A model generated the notes under the pieces. That model did no database searches, was not told where the DNA came from, and worked only from the letters and a program-made list of their open reading frames with translations. Of a stretch of 64,000 bases of DNA, positions 1 through 9,656 are shown one piece after another; position 1 is the stretch's first letter; every line of letters starts with the position of its first letter. A program made the position numbers and the translations under genes. The DNA is from Pseudomonas wayambapalatensis (GTDB taxonomy: Bacteria > Pseudomonadota > Gammaproteobacteria > Pseudomonadales > Pseudomonadaceae): assembly GCA_014268975.2 (NCBI GenBank), contig CP077096.1:4950001-5014000 (forward strand), in the 5' to 3' direction.

Positions 1-294
1 GTCGAGCCCGAGGATGAAGACCATATAGGCCGTCATGTGCAGGACAATATAGGCAAAACACCACAATCCCAGCTGTCGTCGCGCGACGATCCAGCCACCC
101 CACCCCGTCAGGCGCTGCAGAGGGCTCATACCCAGCGTTACCAGCAGGAATACCAGGGCACCAAGCCCCAGCCTGTCTACCAGAATTTTCCCTGGATCCG
201 GCCCGAGCAGGTTCATGGCCGCCTCATACAACCACCAGGCCGGGAACAGACAGCCAATGATGAAGATCGCCAAGCGAAACCAGGGATAACGCAT
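1..294 (-). CDS. msrQ: MsrQ heme-binding membrane subunit, 3' part cut off by window edge
   Basis: Membrane partner of the periplasmic methionine sulfoxide reductase MsrP. In the known MsrPQ system MsrQ is a heme protein that passes electrons from the respiratory chain to MsrP. The first 98 residues are visible and begin [11 protein letters not shown]. They contain hydrophobic segments at about 6-22, 43-58 and 76-96, and His86 in [16 protein letters not shown] fits one of the conserved heme-ligand histidines of the YedZ family. The start ATG shares one base with the msrP stop (TGATG), so the two are translationally coupled. The C-terminal half lies outside the window. Assignment rests on this N-terminus and on the msrP neighbour. 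Confidence 0.92.
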   Translation of the reverse strand, partial: MRYPWFRLAIFIIGCLFPAWWLYEAAMNLLGPDPGKILVDRLGLGALVFLLVTLGMSPLQRLTGWGGWIVARRQLGLWCFAYIVLHMTAYMVFILGLD

Positions 295-1307
295 CAGTAG
301 TTCTTCCGCAGGTCGAGACCGCTATAAAGAGATGCAACCTCGTCCTCATAGCCATTGAACATCTGGGTGGTACGAACATTGGGGCTGAACAGGCCGCTGG
401 GCAGCCGCCGCTCACGCGCCTGGCTCCAACGCGGGTGATCGACCTGCGGATTGACGTTGGCATAGAAGCCATACTCGCTCGGCGCCAGCCCCTGCCAGGT
501 GGTCTGCGGCTGCTCGGCCACCAGACTGATACGCACGATCGACTTGATGCTCTTGAACCCATACTTCCACGGCACTACCACACGCAGCGGCGCACCGTTC
601 TGATTGGGCAACTCGCGCCCATACATGCCCACCGCCAGGATAGCCAGCGGATTCATCGCCTCATCCAGGCGCAATCCTTCCACGTAGGGCCAGTCGATCA
701 GCGCAAAGCCCGAGCGCTGACCCGGCATGCTCTTGGGATCCTGCAGCGTTTCGAAACGAACATAACGAGCCTTCGAAGTCGGCTCGACCTGCTTGAGTAC
801 CTCAGACAGCGGAAAGCCCAGCCAGGGAATGACCATCGACCAGGCCTCGACGCAACGCAGCCGGTAGATACGCTCCTCAAGCTGCAGGGGCTTGACGAAG
901 TCTTCCAGCGCGTAGCGCCCGGGCTTGCCCACCTCGCCATCGACCACCACGCTCCAGGGCTCGGTCTTGAGACTGCCGGCATTGGCCGCCGGATCCCCCT
1001 TGTCGGGCCCGAACTCGTAGAAGTTGTTGTAGTGGGTAGCATCCTTGAATGGCGTGATTGCCTCATCCTTGACCGTCACGGCTTGCCAGCGCGTCGCACC
1101 GAGCTTGTCCTTGAACCAGCCAGGCGTCGAACCCGCCTCCACGTCGGCATAGCGCGAAGGTTCGGCGGCCTGGCCGAGCACAGGCAAAGCGCCCAACGCA
1201 AACCCGGCTAGAGAGGCACCCAATACAGAGCGGCGAGAGAAATAGACACTTTCAGGGGTAACGTCCGATTCGTTGCAATCGGACGACTTGGGAAGCTTGA
1301 TGAGCAT
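294..1307 (-). CDS. msrP: MsrP, periplasmic protein-methionine-sulfoxide reductase (molybdopterin)
   Basis: Catalytic subunit of the MsrPQ system, which reduces methionine sulfoxide in periplasmic proteins. The 337-residue protein has a twin-arginine export signal ([16 protein letters not shown] from residue 24, with likely cleavage near GQA at 45-47), so it is exported folded with its molybdopterin cofactor. Cys152 in [15 protein letters not shown] is the expected molybdenum ligand of the sulfite-oxidase fold. The length matches the family (E. coli YedY/MsrP is about 334 residues). It is first in a two-gene operon with msrQ immediately downstream. No regulatory two-component gene is visible next to it in this window. 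Confidence 0.97.
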   Translation of the reverse strand: MLIKLPKSSDCNESDVTPESVYFSRRSVLGASLAGFALGALPVLGQAAEPSRYADVEAGSTPGWFKDKLGATRWQAVTVKDEAITPFKDATHYNNFYEFGPDKGDPAANAGSLKTEPWSVVVDGEVGKPGRYALEDFVKPLQLEERIYRLRCVEAWSMVIPWLGFPLSEVLKQVEPTSKARYVRFETLQDPKSMPGQRSGFALIDWPYVEGLRLDEAMNPLAILAVGMYGRELPNQNGAPLRVVVPWKYGFKSIKSIVRISLVAEQPQTTWQGLAPSEYGFYANVNPQVDHPRWSQARERRLPSGLFSPNVRTTQMFNGYEDEVASLYSGLDLRKNY

Positions 1308-1385
1308 GGCGGCTCCACAGCACTGGTGGCGGATGTACCAGTAAGACTATGGAGCCGGAGAGTTATTCCAGCATTAAATCTTTTT

Positions 1386-2237
1386 TCAGACTTTGCGACG
1401 ACGACCGCGCAGCAAGTACTGCACTGGGCCTGAAACCGCATAGCCGAGGAAGATCAGCAGCAGAATCCGTGGTGGATCGCTGAACACCACGGCGAACACC
1501 AGCACCACGGCCAGAATCGCAACAAAGGGTACGCGCCCCTTGAGATCCAGCTCCTTGAAGCTGTTGTACTTGATGTTGCTGACCATCAGCATGCCTGCAG
1601 CAGCCACCAGCAGCGCCACCAGGAACGACAGTTTTGAACCCTGGATACCGTAATCGCTGAAGGCCCACACGGTACCGGCGACCACACCTGCCGCGGCCGG
1701 GCTGGCCAGACCGATGAAGTAGCGCTTGTCGGCGGTGCCGACCTGAGTGTTGAAACGCGCCAGACGCAACGCGGCACCGGCCACATAGATGAAGGCGACC
1801 ATCCAGCCGACCTTGCCCATGTCGCCCAGCGCCCAGCCAAAGGCCAGTAACGCAGGCGCCACACCGAAGGCAACCATGTCCGACAACGAGTCGTACTCGG
1901 CACCGAAGGCGCTTTGCGTGTTGGTCATCCGCGCCACACGGCCATCGAGGCTGTCCAGGACCATGGCGACGAAGATGGCGATCGCAGCGAAGGCGAAGTA
2001 CTTGCTCGCCTCGCGCGGATCACCCGCGCTCAGGGCGCTCTGCGCGCTGATGGAGTTGATGATCGAGTAGAAACCGGCGAACAGGTTAGCGGTGGTGAAG
2101 AGGTTGGGCAGCAGGTAGATACCGCGATGCCGGACCTTGCGCCCTTCGGCGTCGTGACCTTCCTCAACATGCTCATCGACAGGTAGCAGGCTTTCGGCGT
2201 CGGAGGGCTTGTTCGGCTCTTCGGGACGTTCGCTCAT
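1386..2237 (-). CDS. pssA: CDP-diacylglycerol--serine O-phosphatidyltransferase
   Basis: Makes phosphatidylserine from CDP-diacylglycerol and L-serine in the inner membrane, the first committed step to phosphatidylethanolamine. The protein is 283 residues from ATG 2237, which has AAGG about 8 bases upstream; a GTG nine bases earlier is less likely. The CDP-alcohol phosphotransferase signature D-G-x2-A-R-x8-G-x3-D-x3-D is complete (D98, G99, A102, R103, G112, D116, D120). Several hydrophobic helices follow a polar, acidic N-terminal tail of about 40 residues. This is the integral-membrane, Bacillus-type PssA and not the peripheral E. coli type. It lies downstream of ilvC but is separated from it by a terminator, so it is probably its own unit. 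Confidence 0.95.
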   Translation of the reverse strand: MSERPEEPNKPSDAESLLPVDEHVEEGHDAEGRKVRHRGIYLLPNLFTTANLFAGFYSIINSISAQSALSAGDPREASKYFAFAAIAIFVAMVLDSLDGRVARMTNTQSAFGAEYDSLSDMVAFGVAPALLAFGWALGDMGKVGWMVAFIYVAGAALRLARFNTQVGTADKRYFIGLASPAAAGVVAGTVWAFSDYGIQGSKLSFLVALLVAAAGMLMVSNIKYNSFKELDLKGRVPFVAILAVVLVFAVVFSDPPRILLLIFLGYAVSGPVQYLLRGRRRKV

Positions 2238-2343
2238 GAAATGCACCTTGCAACTGGGTGGAATAAGTTCGACAGAGGCCGGCGAAACAGGTTCTAACGG
2301 CAGGCCTCTGGTCGCTTTATACCAGAAGCTGACTGCCTAAACG

Positions 2344-2370
2344 AAAAAACGCGGCCGAAGCCGCGTTTTT
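2344..2370 (-). terminator. Intrinsic terminator after ilvC
   Basis: A 6-bp GC-only stem, CGCGGC / GCCGCG with a CGAA loop, is flanked by A6 on one side and T5 on the other. It sits 19 bases after the ilvC stop on the minus strand. The symmetric A and T tracts mean it could work in both directions, but only ilvC reads into it. Confidence 0.85.
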
Positions 2371-2388
2371 AATCTATCGAGGCAAGAC

Positions 2389-3450
<1,062 letters not shown>

Positions 3451-3459
3451 TTAGTGAAG

Positions 3460-3951
3460 TTAGATGCTGAGTACTTTGTCGCCACGGGCAATGCCGGTGA
3501 CGCCGCTGCGCACGGTTTCGAGAATCGAAGCGGTGCCGATCGCCTGGATGAAGCTGTCCAGCTTATCGCTGGTGCCGCTCAGTTGCACGGTATACACACT
3601 GGCGGTGACATCGACGATCTGCCCACGGAAAATATCCGTGGTGCGCTTGATTTCGGCGCGCTGGGCGCCGGTAGCCTTGACCTTTACCAGCATCAGTTCG
3701 CGCTCGATATGGGCGCTCTCCGACAGGTCGACCAGCTTGACCACTTCTACCAGCTTGTTCAGGTTCTTAGTGATCTGCTCGATCACTTCGTCATGACCCA
3801 CGGTGGTGAGGGTGAGGCGCGACAGGGTCGGGTCCTCGGTTGGTGCAACCGTCAGGCTTTCGATGTTGTAGTTGCGCTGGGAGAACAGACCGACCACGCG
3901 CGACAAGGCACCAGGTTCGTTTTCCAGCAGCAGGGAAATGATGTGCCGCAT
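3460..3951 (-). CDS. ilvH: Acetolactate synthase small (regulatory) subunit
   Basis: Regulatory subunit of acetohydroxyacid synthase; it activates the large subunit and confers valine feedback inhibition. It has 163 residues, the usual length. The N-terminal ACT domain begins MRHIISLLLENEPGALSRV and runs to about residue 75, followed by the ALS_ss_C domain. The ATG is one base past the ilvI stop (TGA-T-ATG), so translation of the two subunits is coupled. ilvC follows 54 bases downstream. Confidence 0.98.
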   Translation of the reverse strand: MRHIISLLLENEPGALSRVVGLFSQRNYNIESLTVAPTEDPTLSRLTLTTVGHDEVIEQITKNLNKLVEVVKLVDLSESAHIERELMLVKVKATGAQRAEIKRTTDIFRGQIVDVTASVYTVQLSGTSDKLDSFIQAIGTASILETVRSGVTGIARGDKVLSI

Positions 3952-3952
3952 A

Positions 3953-5677
3953 TCAGGTACGCTCCGTCTTGCTCAGCCACATGTCACGCATCGAGCCGTC
4001 CTTGATCTGCATCGGGTAGACGTGCTCGGTCCGGTCGACCGCGATGTCGATGAACACCAGGCGGTCCTTCATCGCAAAGGCCTCTTCCAGTTTCGGCTTG
4101 AGGTCTTTGAGGCTGGTGATGCGGATACCCACATGGCCATAGGCCTCGGCCAGCTTGATGAAGTCAGGCAGCGACTCGACGTACGAGTGCGAGTGACGAC
4201 CGTTGTAGGACATGTCCTGCCATTGGCGAACCATGCCCAGCACCCCGTTGTTCAGGTTGACGATCTTCACCGGCAGGCCGTACTGCATGCAGGTGGACAG
4301 CTCCTGAATGTTCATCTGGATGCTGCCTTCGCCAGTGACACAAGCCACGTCCTGGTCCGGGAAATTGAGCTTGACGCCCATGGCTGCCGGGAAACCGAAG
4401 CCCATGGTGCCCAGGCCGCCGGAGTTGATCCAGCGATTGGGTTTGTTGAAGCGGTAGTACTGCGCCGCGAACATCTGGTGCTGACCTACGTCGGAGGTGA
4501 CGAAGGCGTCGCCGTTGGTCACTTCGCACAAGGTCTCGATGACCTGCTGAGGCTTGATGACACTGCCGTCGCCCTTGTCGTAAGGGAACAGGCCGCGGTC
4601 ACCGCGCCACTCATCGATCTGCTTCCACCAGGTATCGAGGGCCGCCTTTTCAGGCTTCTCGCCGATTTCCCTGAAGATGGCCAGCATCTCGCTGAGCACG
4701 CTCTCGACCGGCCCCACGATCGGCACGTCGGCCTTGATCATCTTCGAGATCGACGCAGGGTCGATGTCGATGTGGATGATCTTGGCGTTCGGGCAGAACT
4801 TGGCCGGGCCGTTGACCACACGGTCGTCGAAGCGCGCGCCAACAGCAAGGATCACGTCGGCATTGTGCATCGCCAGGTTGGCGGTGTAGCTGCCGTGCAT
4901 GCCCAGCATGCCGAGGAACTGGCGATCGGTACCTGGGAAGCCGCCCAACCCCATCAGGGTGTTGGTGACCGGCAGGTTCAAGGACTTGGCGATTTCGGTC
5001 AGGGCTTCGGAGCCACCACCGAGAATCACGCCGCCGCCGGAGTAGACGATCGGACGCTTGGCGGCCAGGAGCATCTCGGCGGCCTTGCGGATCTGGCCGG
5101 AGTGGCCACGGACCGCAGGGCTGTAGGAGCGCAGCTTGACCTTTTTCGGGTAGACGTACTCGAACTTCTCGGCCGGGTTGGTCATGTCTTTTGGAATGTC
5201 GACCACGACTGGACCTGGGCGACCGGATTGCGCCAGGTAGAACGCTTTTTTCAGAACTTCCGGGATCTCGGTCGGGTTCTTGATCATGAAGCTGTGCTTC
5301 ACGATCGGCCGGGAGATCCCGATCATGTCGGTTTCCTGGAAGGCATCGGTGCCGACCATGGTGCTGGGCACCTGGCCAGACAGGATGACCATCGGGATGG
5401 AATCCATGTAGGCGGTGGCGATACCGGTAATGGCGTTGGTCGCACCGGGACCGGAGGTCACCAGGACCACGCCAGCCTTGCCGGTGGCACGGGCATAACC
5501 GTCTGCCATGTGCGTGGCAGCCTGCTCATGACGAACCAGGATGTGCTGGACTTCCGGTTCCTTGAACAGGGCATCGTAAACATGAAGGAGAGCACCACCA
5601 GGGTACCCGTAAATGTGCTTAACGCCTTCGTCACGCAAGAAGCGGACGACCATCTCAGCGCCAGATAAAAGCTCCAC
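3953..5677 (-). CDS. ilvI: Acetolactate synthase large (catalytic) subunit
   Basis: Thiamine-diphosphate enzyme that condenses pyruvate with pyruvate or 2-oxobutyrate, the first common step to valine, leucine and isoleucine. I place the start at GTG 5677 because AGAGGTG lies 6 bases upstream and the resulting 574-residue protein, beginning (V/M)[10 protein letters not shown], matches IlvI length and N-terminus. An in-frame ATG at 5752 would add 25 residues that are not typical. Catalytic Glu51 is in [13 protein letters not shown]. The TPP-binding stretch begins [12 protein letters not shown] near residue 440, with Glu in the second motif position, which I recall as normal in this subfamily. 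It heads ilvIHC. Confidence 0.97.
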   Translation of the reverse strand: MELLSGAEMVVRFLRDEGVKHIYGYPGGALLHVYDALFKEPEVQHILVRHEQAATHMADGYARATGKAGVVLVTSGPGATNAITGIATAYMDSIPMVILSGQVPSTMVGTDAFQETDMIGISRPIVKHSFMIKNPTEIPEVLKKAFYLAQSGRPGPVVVDIPKDMTNPAEKFEYVYPKKVKLRSYSPAVRGHSGQIRKAAEMLLAAKRPIVYSGGGVILGGGSEALTEIAKSLNLPVTNTLMGLGGFPGTDRQFLGMLGMHGSYTANLAMHNADVILAVGARFDDRVVNGPAKFCPNAKIIHIDIDPASISKMIKADVPIVGPVESVLSEMLAIFREIGEKPEKAALDTWWKQIDEWRGDRGLFPYDKGDGSVIKPQQVIETLCEVTNGDAFVTSDVGQHQMFAAQYYRFNKPNRWINSGGLGTMGFGFPAAMGVKLNFPDQDVACVTGEGSIQMNIQELSTCMQYGLPVKIVNLNNGVLGMVRQWQDMSYNGRHSHSYVESLPDFIKLAEAYGHVGIRITSLKDLKPKLEEAFAMKDRLVFIDIAVDRTEHVYPMQIKDGSMRDMWLSKTERT

Positions 5678-5761
5678 GTTGTTCACCTCTAAAACGCCAG
5701 AATACCGCCCCATCCGGGCGGGTCTTAATAGGTTTACTGCCAAGCAGAGCATGAGCGAACG

Positions 5762-5875
5762 TCAGCACTGACTGAGCAAGTATTGGGAGCGCCCCAGAGT
5801 GTTGCGGGGTTTTCCCACCCAGCGCGAGGTAACGCGTTGCGGGGTGTAGCGAGTCGGCGCGGGTGTGCGCCTCAT
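5762..5875 (-). CDS. Possible 37-residue leader peptide upstream of ilvI (uncertain)
   Basis: An open frame starting ATG at 5875, beginning MRRTPAPTRYTPQRVTSRW and ending with LLSQC. It lies 84 bases upstream of the ilvI start. TAGG is placed 6 bases before the ATG, a marginal ribosome site. It is rich in Arg, Thr and Pro and not in Ile, Val or Leu, so it does not look like a classic attenuation peptide. It could instead be chance coding in a GC-rich leader. Conservation of the frame in relatives would decide. Confidence 0.25.
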   Translation of the reverse strand: MRRTPAPTRYTPQRVTSRWVGKPRNTLGRSQYLLSQC

Positions 5876-6039
5876 GATCTGCCTAGCGGGTCTGCTTCTG
5901 GCAGTCCCCCTACAGCGGAAACTGGATTCTTCTGATTCGCCGCCCTCAAGTCAAGAAAAATTATTGCCAATTTTTCCCTGAGATGAATTCCTACCACCAC
6001 GAAAAACGATGCCAGCAGCAGGAAAGCAAAGATTTCCAT

Positions 6040-6069
6040 AAAAAAGGGCCACAATCTGCGGCCCTTGAA
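6040..6069 (-). terminator. Intrinsic terminator after yqcC
   Basis: On the minus strand AAGGGCC and GGCCCTT form a 7-bp stem around a 9-base loop, followed by a run of T residues. It lies 23 bases beyond the yqcC stop and closes the ponB-lpoP-yqcC unit. Confidence 0.8.
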
Positions 6070-6091
6070 GGAAAAAGAGAAGAAATCAGGC

Positions 6092-6415
6092 TCAAGCAGC
6101 GATCAATTGATCGAATGCTGCCAGCAGGCGCCGCAGTTCGCGGCTTTCTTCCGGACGGTCGGTGAATACCGTCTCGGCCATGACCAGGATCCCCGATGCA
6201 TTAGGCAAAGGGTGACCATGCTCAAGAATAAGCTTCATGCGCGGTAGGAAAATCCACTGCAGCCACTGTTCGAACGAAAGCGTATCGACCGCGAACGGCA
6301 CGGTGCTGGCCAGGGCGCTTGCGCTGGGTGGCTCATGGTCCCACCAGCCACGGACCTGAAGCTCGCGCTCGATCAGCAGCAGGTGGTCGGCAATATCGAG
6401 AATGCGCTGTTCCAT
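6092..6415 (-). CDS. yqcC: YqcC family protein (DUF446)
   Basis: Small cytoplasmic protein of the YqcC/DUF446 family; its function is not established. It has 107 residues from ATG 6415 and belongs to the family by length and by the central FEQWLQWIFLPRMKLI motif, followed by a LLAAFDQLI C-terminal helix. A GTG one codon upstream is the alternative start. The ATG overlaps the lpoP stop by one base (TGATG), so it is translated with lpoP. In E. coli yqcC is instead next to truC, so the association with PBP1b genes here is lineage specific and gives no firm clue to function. Confidence 0.85.
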   Translation of the reverse strand: MEQRILDIADHLLLIERELQVRGWWDHEPPSASALASTVPFAVDTLSFEQWLQWIFLPRMKLILEHGHPLPNASGILVMAETVFTDRPEESRELRRLLAAFDQLIAA

Positions 6416-7194
6416 CACGACGCGGTCCGCGCCTTCTGCCGTGCCAGGGCGGCACCGGCACTGTCACCCTGTTTCTCGCGAGCCTGGGCGATGATGTTCC
6501 ACAGTTCGGCCTGCAGATCAGGACGACCGTTGGCATACGTCAGTGCCCGGCGGGCGAGTTGCTCGGATTGTGCAGCATCCCCTTGCGACAGACGCACCTG
6601 AGCCAGGCGGAACAGCACCTGCGGCTCACGCGGTGCGATGCGCTGGGCGCGCTCCAGGCTGGACGAAGCACCGTTGAGGTCGCCACTGCCCTGCTGCTGC
6701 TGGGCGGTGGTCAGCAATGCCAGGACTGGACCGTCCAGTTGCTCATCGGCGGACAACCCGCCGCCGTTGCTGCGTGGGATACCGGTAGGCGCACGCGTGG
6801 CAGCGGCCGGCGCACTGTTCATCGACGCGATGTCGAAAGGTTCATCACCTGCCGGATTGGGGTTGGTGGTGATCGGGCCGCTGCTGACCGGCCCTGGGGT
6901 GATCGGCCCGGTGCTCAGCGGTGCAGAACCGGTTTGCGCCGGGAAGGTCTGGATCGGCGATGCACCCGCGCCCTGCGGGATCATCACCGTGACCCCGGAA
7001 TCTTCAGGCAGGGACTGGGCCTGGGACGTACCATTGCTGCCGGAGTAGACCGGCGCGCCACGGTTGGCCGTGACACGCTCGCTGTTCGAGACCCGTGTAC
7101 TCGAATCGACCACCGGAATGGCGCCACGCGGGACGCTGGCGCAGCCGTGCAGCACGGCCAGCGCCGTCAAGGCAGGAAACCACCACTTGTTCAC
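6415..7194 (-). CDS. lpoP: TPR lipoprotein, probable PBP1b activator LpoP
   Basis: Outer-membrane-type lipoprotein of 259 residues. The signal peptide ends in a lipobox (AVLHGC, lipidated Cys18). A long, low-complexity Pro/Gly/Ser/Thr linker (about 25-150) is followed by a C-terminal tetratricopeptide-like domain (about 160-255, with GDLNGASSSLERAQRIAP and GDAAQSEQLARRALTY). In P. aeruginosa a TPR lipoprotein encoded directly downstream of ponB (LpoP) was shown to be the activator of PBP1b in place of enterobacterial LpoB. The architecture and the position 26 bases after ponB match. The role here is inferred from that family and context. Confidence 0.85.
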   Translation of the reverse strand: MNKWWFPALTALAVLHGCASVPRGAIPVVDSSTRVSNSERVTANRGAPVYSGSNGTSQAQSLPEDSGVTVMIPQGAGASPIQTFPAQTGSAPLSTGPITPGPVSSGPITTNPNPAGDEPFDIASMNSAPAAATRAPTGIPRSNGGGLSADEQLDGPVLALLTTAQQQQGSGDLNGASSSLERAQRIAPREPQVLFRLAQVRLSQGDAAQSEQLARRALTYANGRPDLQAELWNIIAQAREKQGDSAGAALARQKARTAS

Positions 7195-7220
7195 TTCACA
7201 CCCTCTTCAATACAGGCCGC

Positions 7221-9542
7221 TCAATTCATCCAGCCCTTGACCCAGTCCATGACCGACTCGGCAGGATTCTGCTCGCCACCGCAGGCAGTACCGGCAGGCG
7301 GTTCGCTCCCACGAATATACGGCATCTGCACCGCTCCCGGACAGCTACCGTCGGAGCCCTGGGCGCTGTGCGGATCGATCCAGGCCTTCACCACGTTATC
7401 CGGCTGCGGCATGTCCAGCGGCAGCGGGTCAGCCTTGCGCATGAAGCTGGTCCAGACCTGCAATGCACCGGTAGCACCGGTGAATGGGGTTTTGCCGTTG
7501 TCGTCGCGGCCGAGCCAGACCACTGCCAGCAGGTCCTGGCTGAAGCCTGAGAACCAACTGTCGCGCGAGTCGTTGCTGGTACCGGTCTTGCCCGCCAACG
7601 TCAGATTGTTCGGCAGCACGTTGTACACCGAGCGACCTGTACCCTCGCGCATCACCCGCTGCATGGCGTTCTGCACCAGGTAGATCGCACCCGGGTCGAA
7701 GGTCTGCTGGATCTGGAACGGGTAGCGCTTGAGCGGCTCGCCTTCGGCGGTCAGCACGCTGCGAATCCCGCGCATCGGTGTATTGAAGCCGCCATTGGCG
7801 ATGGTCTGGTACATGGTCGCGACCTGCATCGGCGACATGCCGCCAGCGCCCAGCAGCATCGACGGGAACGCCGGCCAGTCGACCTTGACACCCAGCCGGC
7901 CGATGGTCTTGATGACATTGGGCACGCCCACCTCAAGGCCCAGCTTGGCGGTGGACAGGTTGTAGGAGTTGGCCAGCCCCTGATACAGGTAGATAGTGCC
8001 GTGGGAGCGCCGGTCGTAGTTCTGCGGGCGCCATACCTGGCCATCGGCGCCCTTGACCGAAAACGGTTCGTCCTGCACCCAACTGGTCAGGGTGTACTTG
8101 CTCGGCTGCTCCAGCGCCGTCAGGTAGACCGCCGGCTTGACCAGCGAACCGATCGGCCTGACCGCGTCGATGGCGCGGTTGAAGCCGGCGAAGCCCGACT
8201 GACGGCTGCCGATCAGCGCCTGCACTTCGCCGGTTTCCGGGTTGGTCACCACCATCGCCGACTCGACCTCGTCGGCGCCCTTGCGGCCGGCCAGGCGCTT
8301 GAAGGTTTCACTCATCGCGGTTTCGGCCTTCATCTGCAGGATCGGGTCGAAACTGGTGAAGATGCGCAAGCCTTCTTCGGTCAGGTCTTCGTCGCGATAG
8401 TCCTGGCGTAGTTGGCGCTTGACCAGGTCGAGGAAGGCCGGGAAGGAGCTGTCGGCCAGGCTGCCGCGCTTGGTCACGCCCAGTGGCATCTTCTTCGCCG
8501 CATCGACCACTTCCTGGCTGGCCACGCCCTGCTCAGCGAGCAGGTCGAGCACCAGGTTGCGCCGTTGCAGAGCGCGCTCAGGGTAGCGGCGCGGGTTGTA
8601 GTAGGACGGTCCCTTGACCATGCCCACCAGCAGGGCAATCTGGTGCAGCTTGAGCTCCGACAGCGGCTGGCTGAAGAAGAACTGGCTGGCCAGGCCGAAA
8701 CCATGCACCGCGCGCTGGCCGTCCTGACCGACGAAGACTTCGTTCAGATAGGCTTCGAGAATCTCGCGCTTGTCGTAGTGCATTTCCAGCAGCACGGCCA
8801 TCATCGCTTCGGTCAGCTTGCGGCTGAGGCTGCGTTCGTTGGTCAGGAAGAAATTCTTCACCAACTGTTGCGTGAGCGTACTGCCGCCCTGGCGCATGGC
8901 CCCGGACGAGGTGTTGACCCACACTGCCCGCGCGATCGACTTGGGCGAAACACCGAAGTGGCTGTAGAAATCGCGGTCTTCGGTGGCGATCAAGGTCTCC
9001 AGCAGGTATGGCGGCACCTGGTCGATGTTGATCAGGATGCGGTCTTCGAGATTCTTCGGGTAGATACCACCGATCATCAGCGGCTCCAGGCGAACCACGT
9101 CGAGCTTGCCACCGTTGGCCCCCGCCAGCCCGGCGACATAGTCGCCGGAGAAGCGTACACGCACGAACTGCGCAGGCTCCATGCCCTCGTAGAACTGGAA
9201 GCCGCGGGTATTCAGATCGACATTGCCACCGTTGACCGAGGCCTCGCCCGGACCATTGGCCGTTGCCTCGCGACGGTAGCCCAGGGCATCGAGCTCGGTG
9301 AGGAAATCATCCTTGCTCAGCTTCTGGCCGACGAACAGCTCCAGCGGCCGGGCATACACCTTGGCCGGGATGGTCCAGCGCTTGCCAGAGAACTTTTCCT
9401 GGACGACGGCATCGAGGTAGACCGCAAAGCCGGCGATCACCACCAGACCGACCAGACTGAGCTTGAGTGCCCAGCCCAGCCAGGCGCGGGAGCGGCTGGG
9501 CGGACGTTTCTTGGGGGTTCGGGAATTTCGGGTACGAGTCAT
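7221..9542 (-). CDS. mrcB: Penicillin-binding protein 1B (bifunctional class A PBP)
   Basis: Peptidoglycan glycosyltransferase and DD-transpeptidase, anchored in the inner membrane by one helix at about 24-44 after a basic cytoplasmic tail. A UB2H-like domain (about 60-160) precedes the GT51 domain, with catalytic Glu188 in EDRDFYSHFG and the TLTQQLVKN motif at 222-230. The transpeptidase domain has SLVK (Ser466), SYN (526-528) and KTG (652-654), so both active sites are intact. The 773 residues fit PBP1b. It heads ponB-lpoP-yqcC and is transcribed away from the phosphotransferase/ATPase gene, with a 114-base divergent promoter region between them. Confidence 0.97.
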   Translation of the reverse strand: MTRTRNSRTPKKRPPSRSRAWLGWALKLSLVGLVVIAGFAVYLDAVVQEKFSGKRWTIPAKVYARPLELFVGQKLSKDDFLTELDALGYRREATANGPGEASVNGGNVDLNTRGFQFYEGMEPAQFVRVRFSGDYVAGLAGANGGKLDVVRLEPLMIGGIYPKNLEDRILINIDQVPPYLLETLIATEDRDFYSHFGVSPKSIARAVWVNTSSGAMRQGGSTLTQQLVKNFFLTNERSLSRKLTEAMMAVLLEMHYDKREILEAYLNEVFVGQDGQRAVHGFGLASQFFFSQPLSELKLHQIALLVGMVKGPSYYNPRRYPERALQRRNLVLDLLAEQGVASQEVVDAAKKMPLGVTKRGSLADSSFPAFLDLVKRQLRQDYRDEDLTEEGLRIFTSFDPILQMKAETAMSETFKRLAGRKGADEVESAMVVTNPETGEVQALIGSRQSGFAGFNRAIDAVRPIGSLVKPAVYLTALEQPSKYTLTSWVQDEPFSVKGADGQVWRPQNYDRRSHGTIYLYQGLANSYNLSTAKLGLEVGVPNVIKTIGRLGVKVDWPAFPSMLLGAGGMSPMQVATMYQTIANGGFNTPMRGIRSVLTAEGEPLKRYPFQIQQTFDPGAIYLVQNAMQRVMREGTGRSVYNVLPNNLTLAGKTGTSNDSRDSWFSGFSQDLLAVVWLGRDDNGKTPFTGATGALQVWTSFMRKADPLPLDMPQPDNVVKAWIDPHSAQGSDGSCPGAVQMPYIRGSEPPAGTACGGEQNPAESVMDWVKGWMN

Positions 9543-9656
9543 GGCGGCGGATTATACGCACTTTGCAAAGGCAGGGGACGCCCTCAGGCGGTAGGCAGGG
9601 GCGGCTCCATTGACCATAATGTCGCCTCCGAATTCCCTTACCCCGGAAGGATCTCC

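Larger units (their letters stand above)
5678..6091 (-). promoter_or_regulatory. ilvI leader region (about 410 bases between yqcC and ilvI)
   Basis: No well-supported protein gene lies here. On the minus strand, in order: the yqcC terminator (6040-6069); an open frame of 55 codons from ATG 6039 without a Shine-Dalgarno; a 37-codon frame, 5875 to 5762, whose ATG overlaps the stop of the previous frame as ATGA; and a GC-rich hairpin at 5705-5721 (CCGCCC / GGGCGG) just before the ilvI Shine-Dalgarno. The region is long for a simple promoter and looks like a structured mRNA leader. A possible -35 (TTGACT, minus strand near 5950) is weakly supported. Confidence 0.45.

Noticed and set aside
5678-5752. 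A 25-residue N-terminal extension of IlvI from an in-frame ATG at 5752.
   Set aside because: The GTG at 5677 has a good Shine-Dalgarno and yields the standard IlvI N-terminus and length; the extension would include the leader hairpin.
5872-6054. A 55-60 codon frame upstream of ilvI with a hydrophobic N-terminus (MEIFAFLLLASFFVVV), resembling a small membrane protein.
   Set aside because: Its start lies immediately after the T run of the yqcC terminator, with no Shine-Dalgarno, so translation is unlikely. It is kept only as part of the leader discussion.
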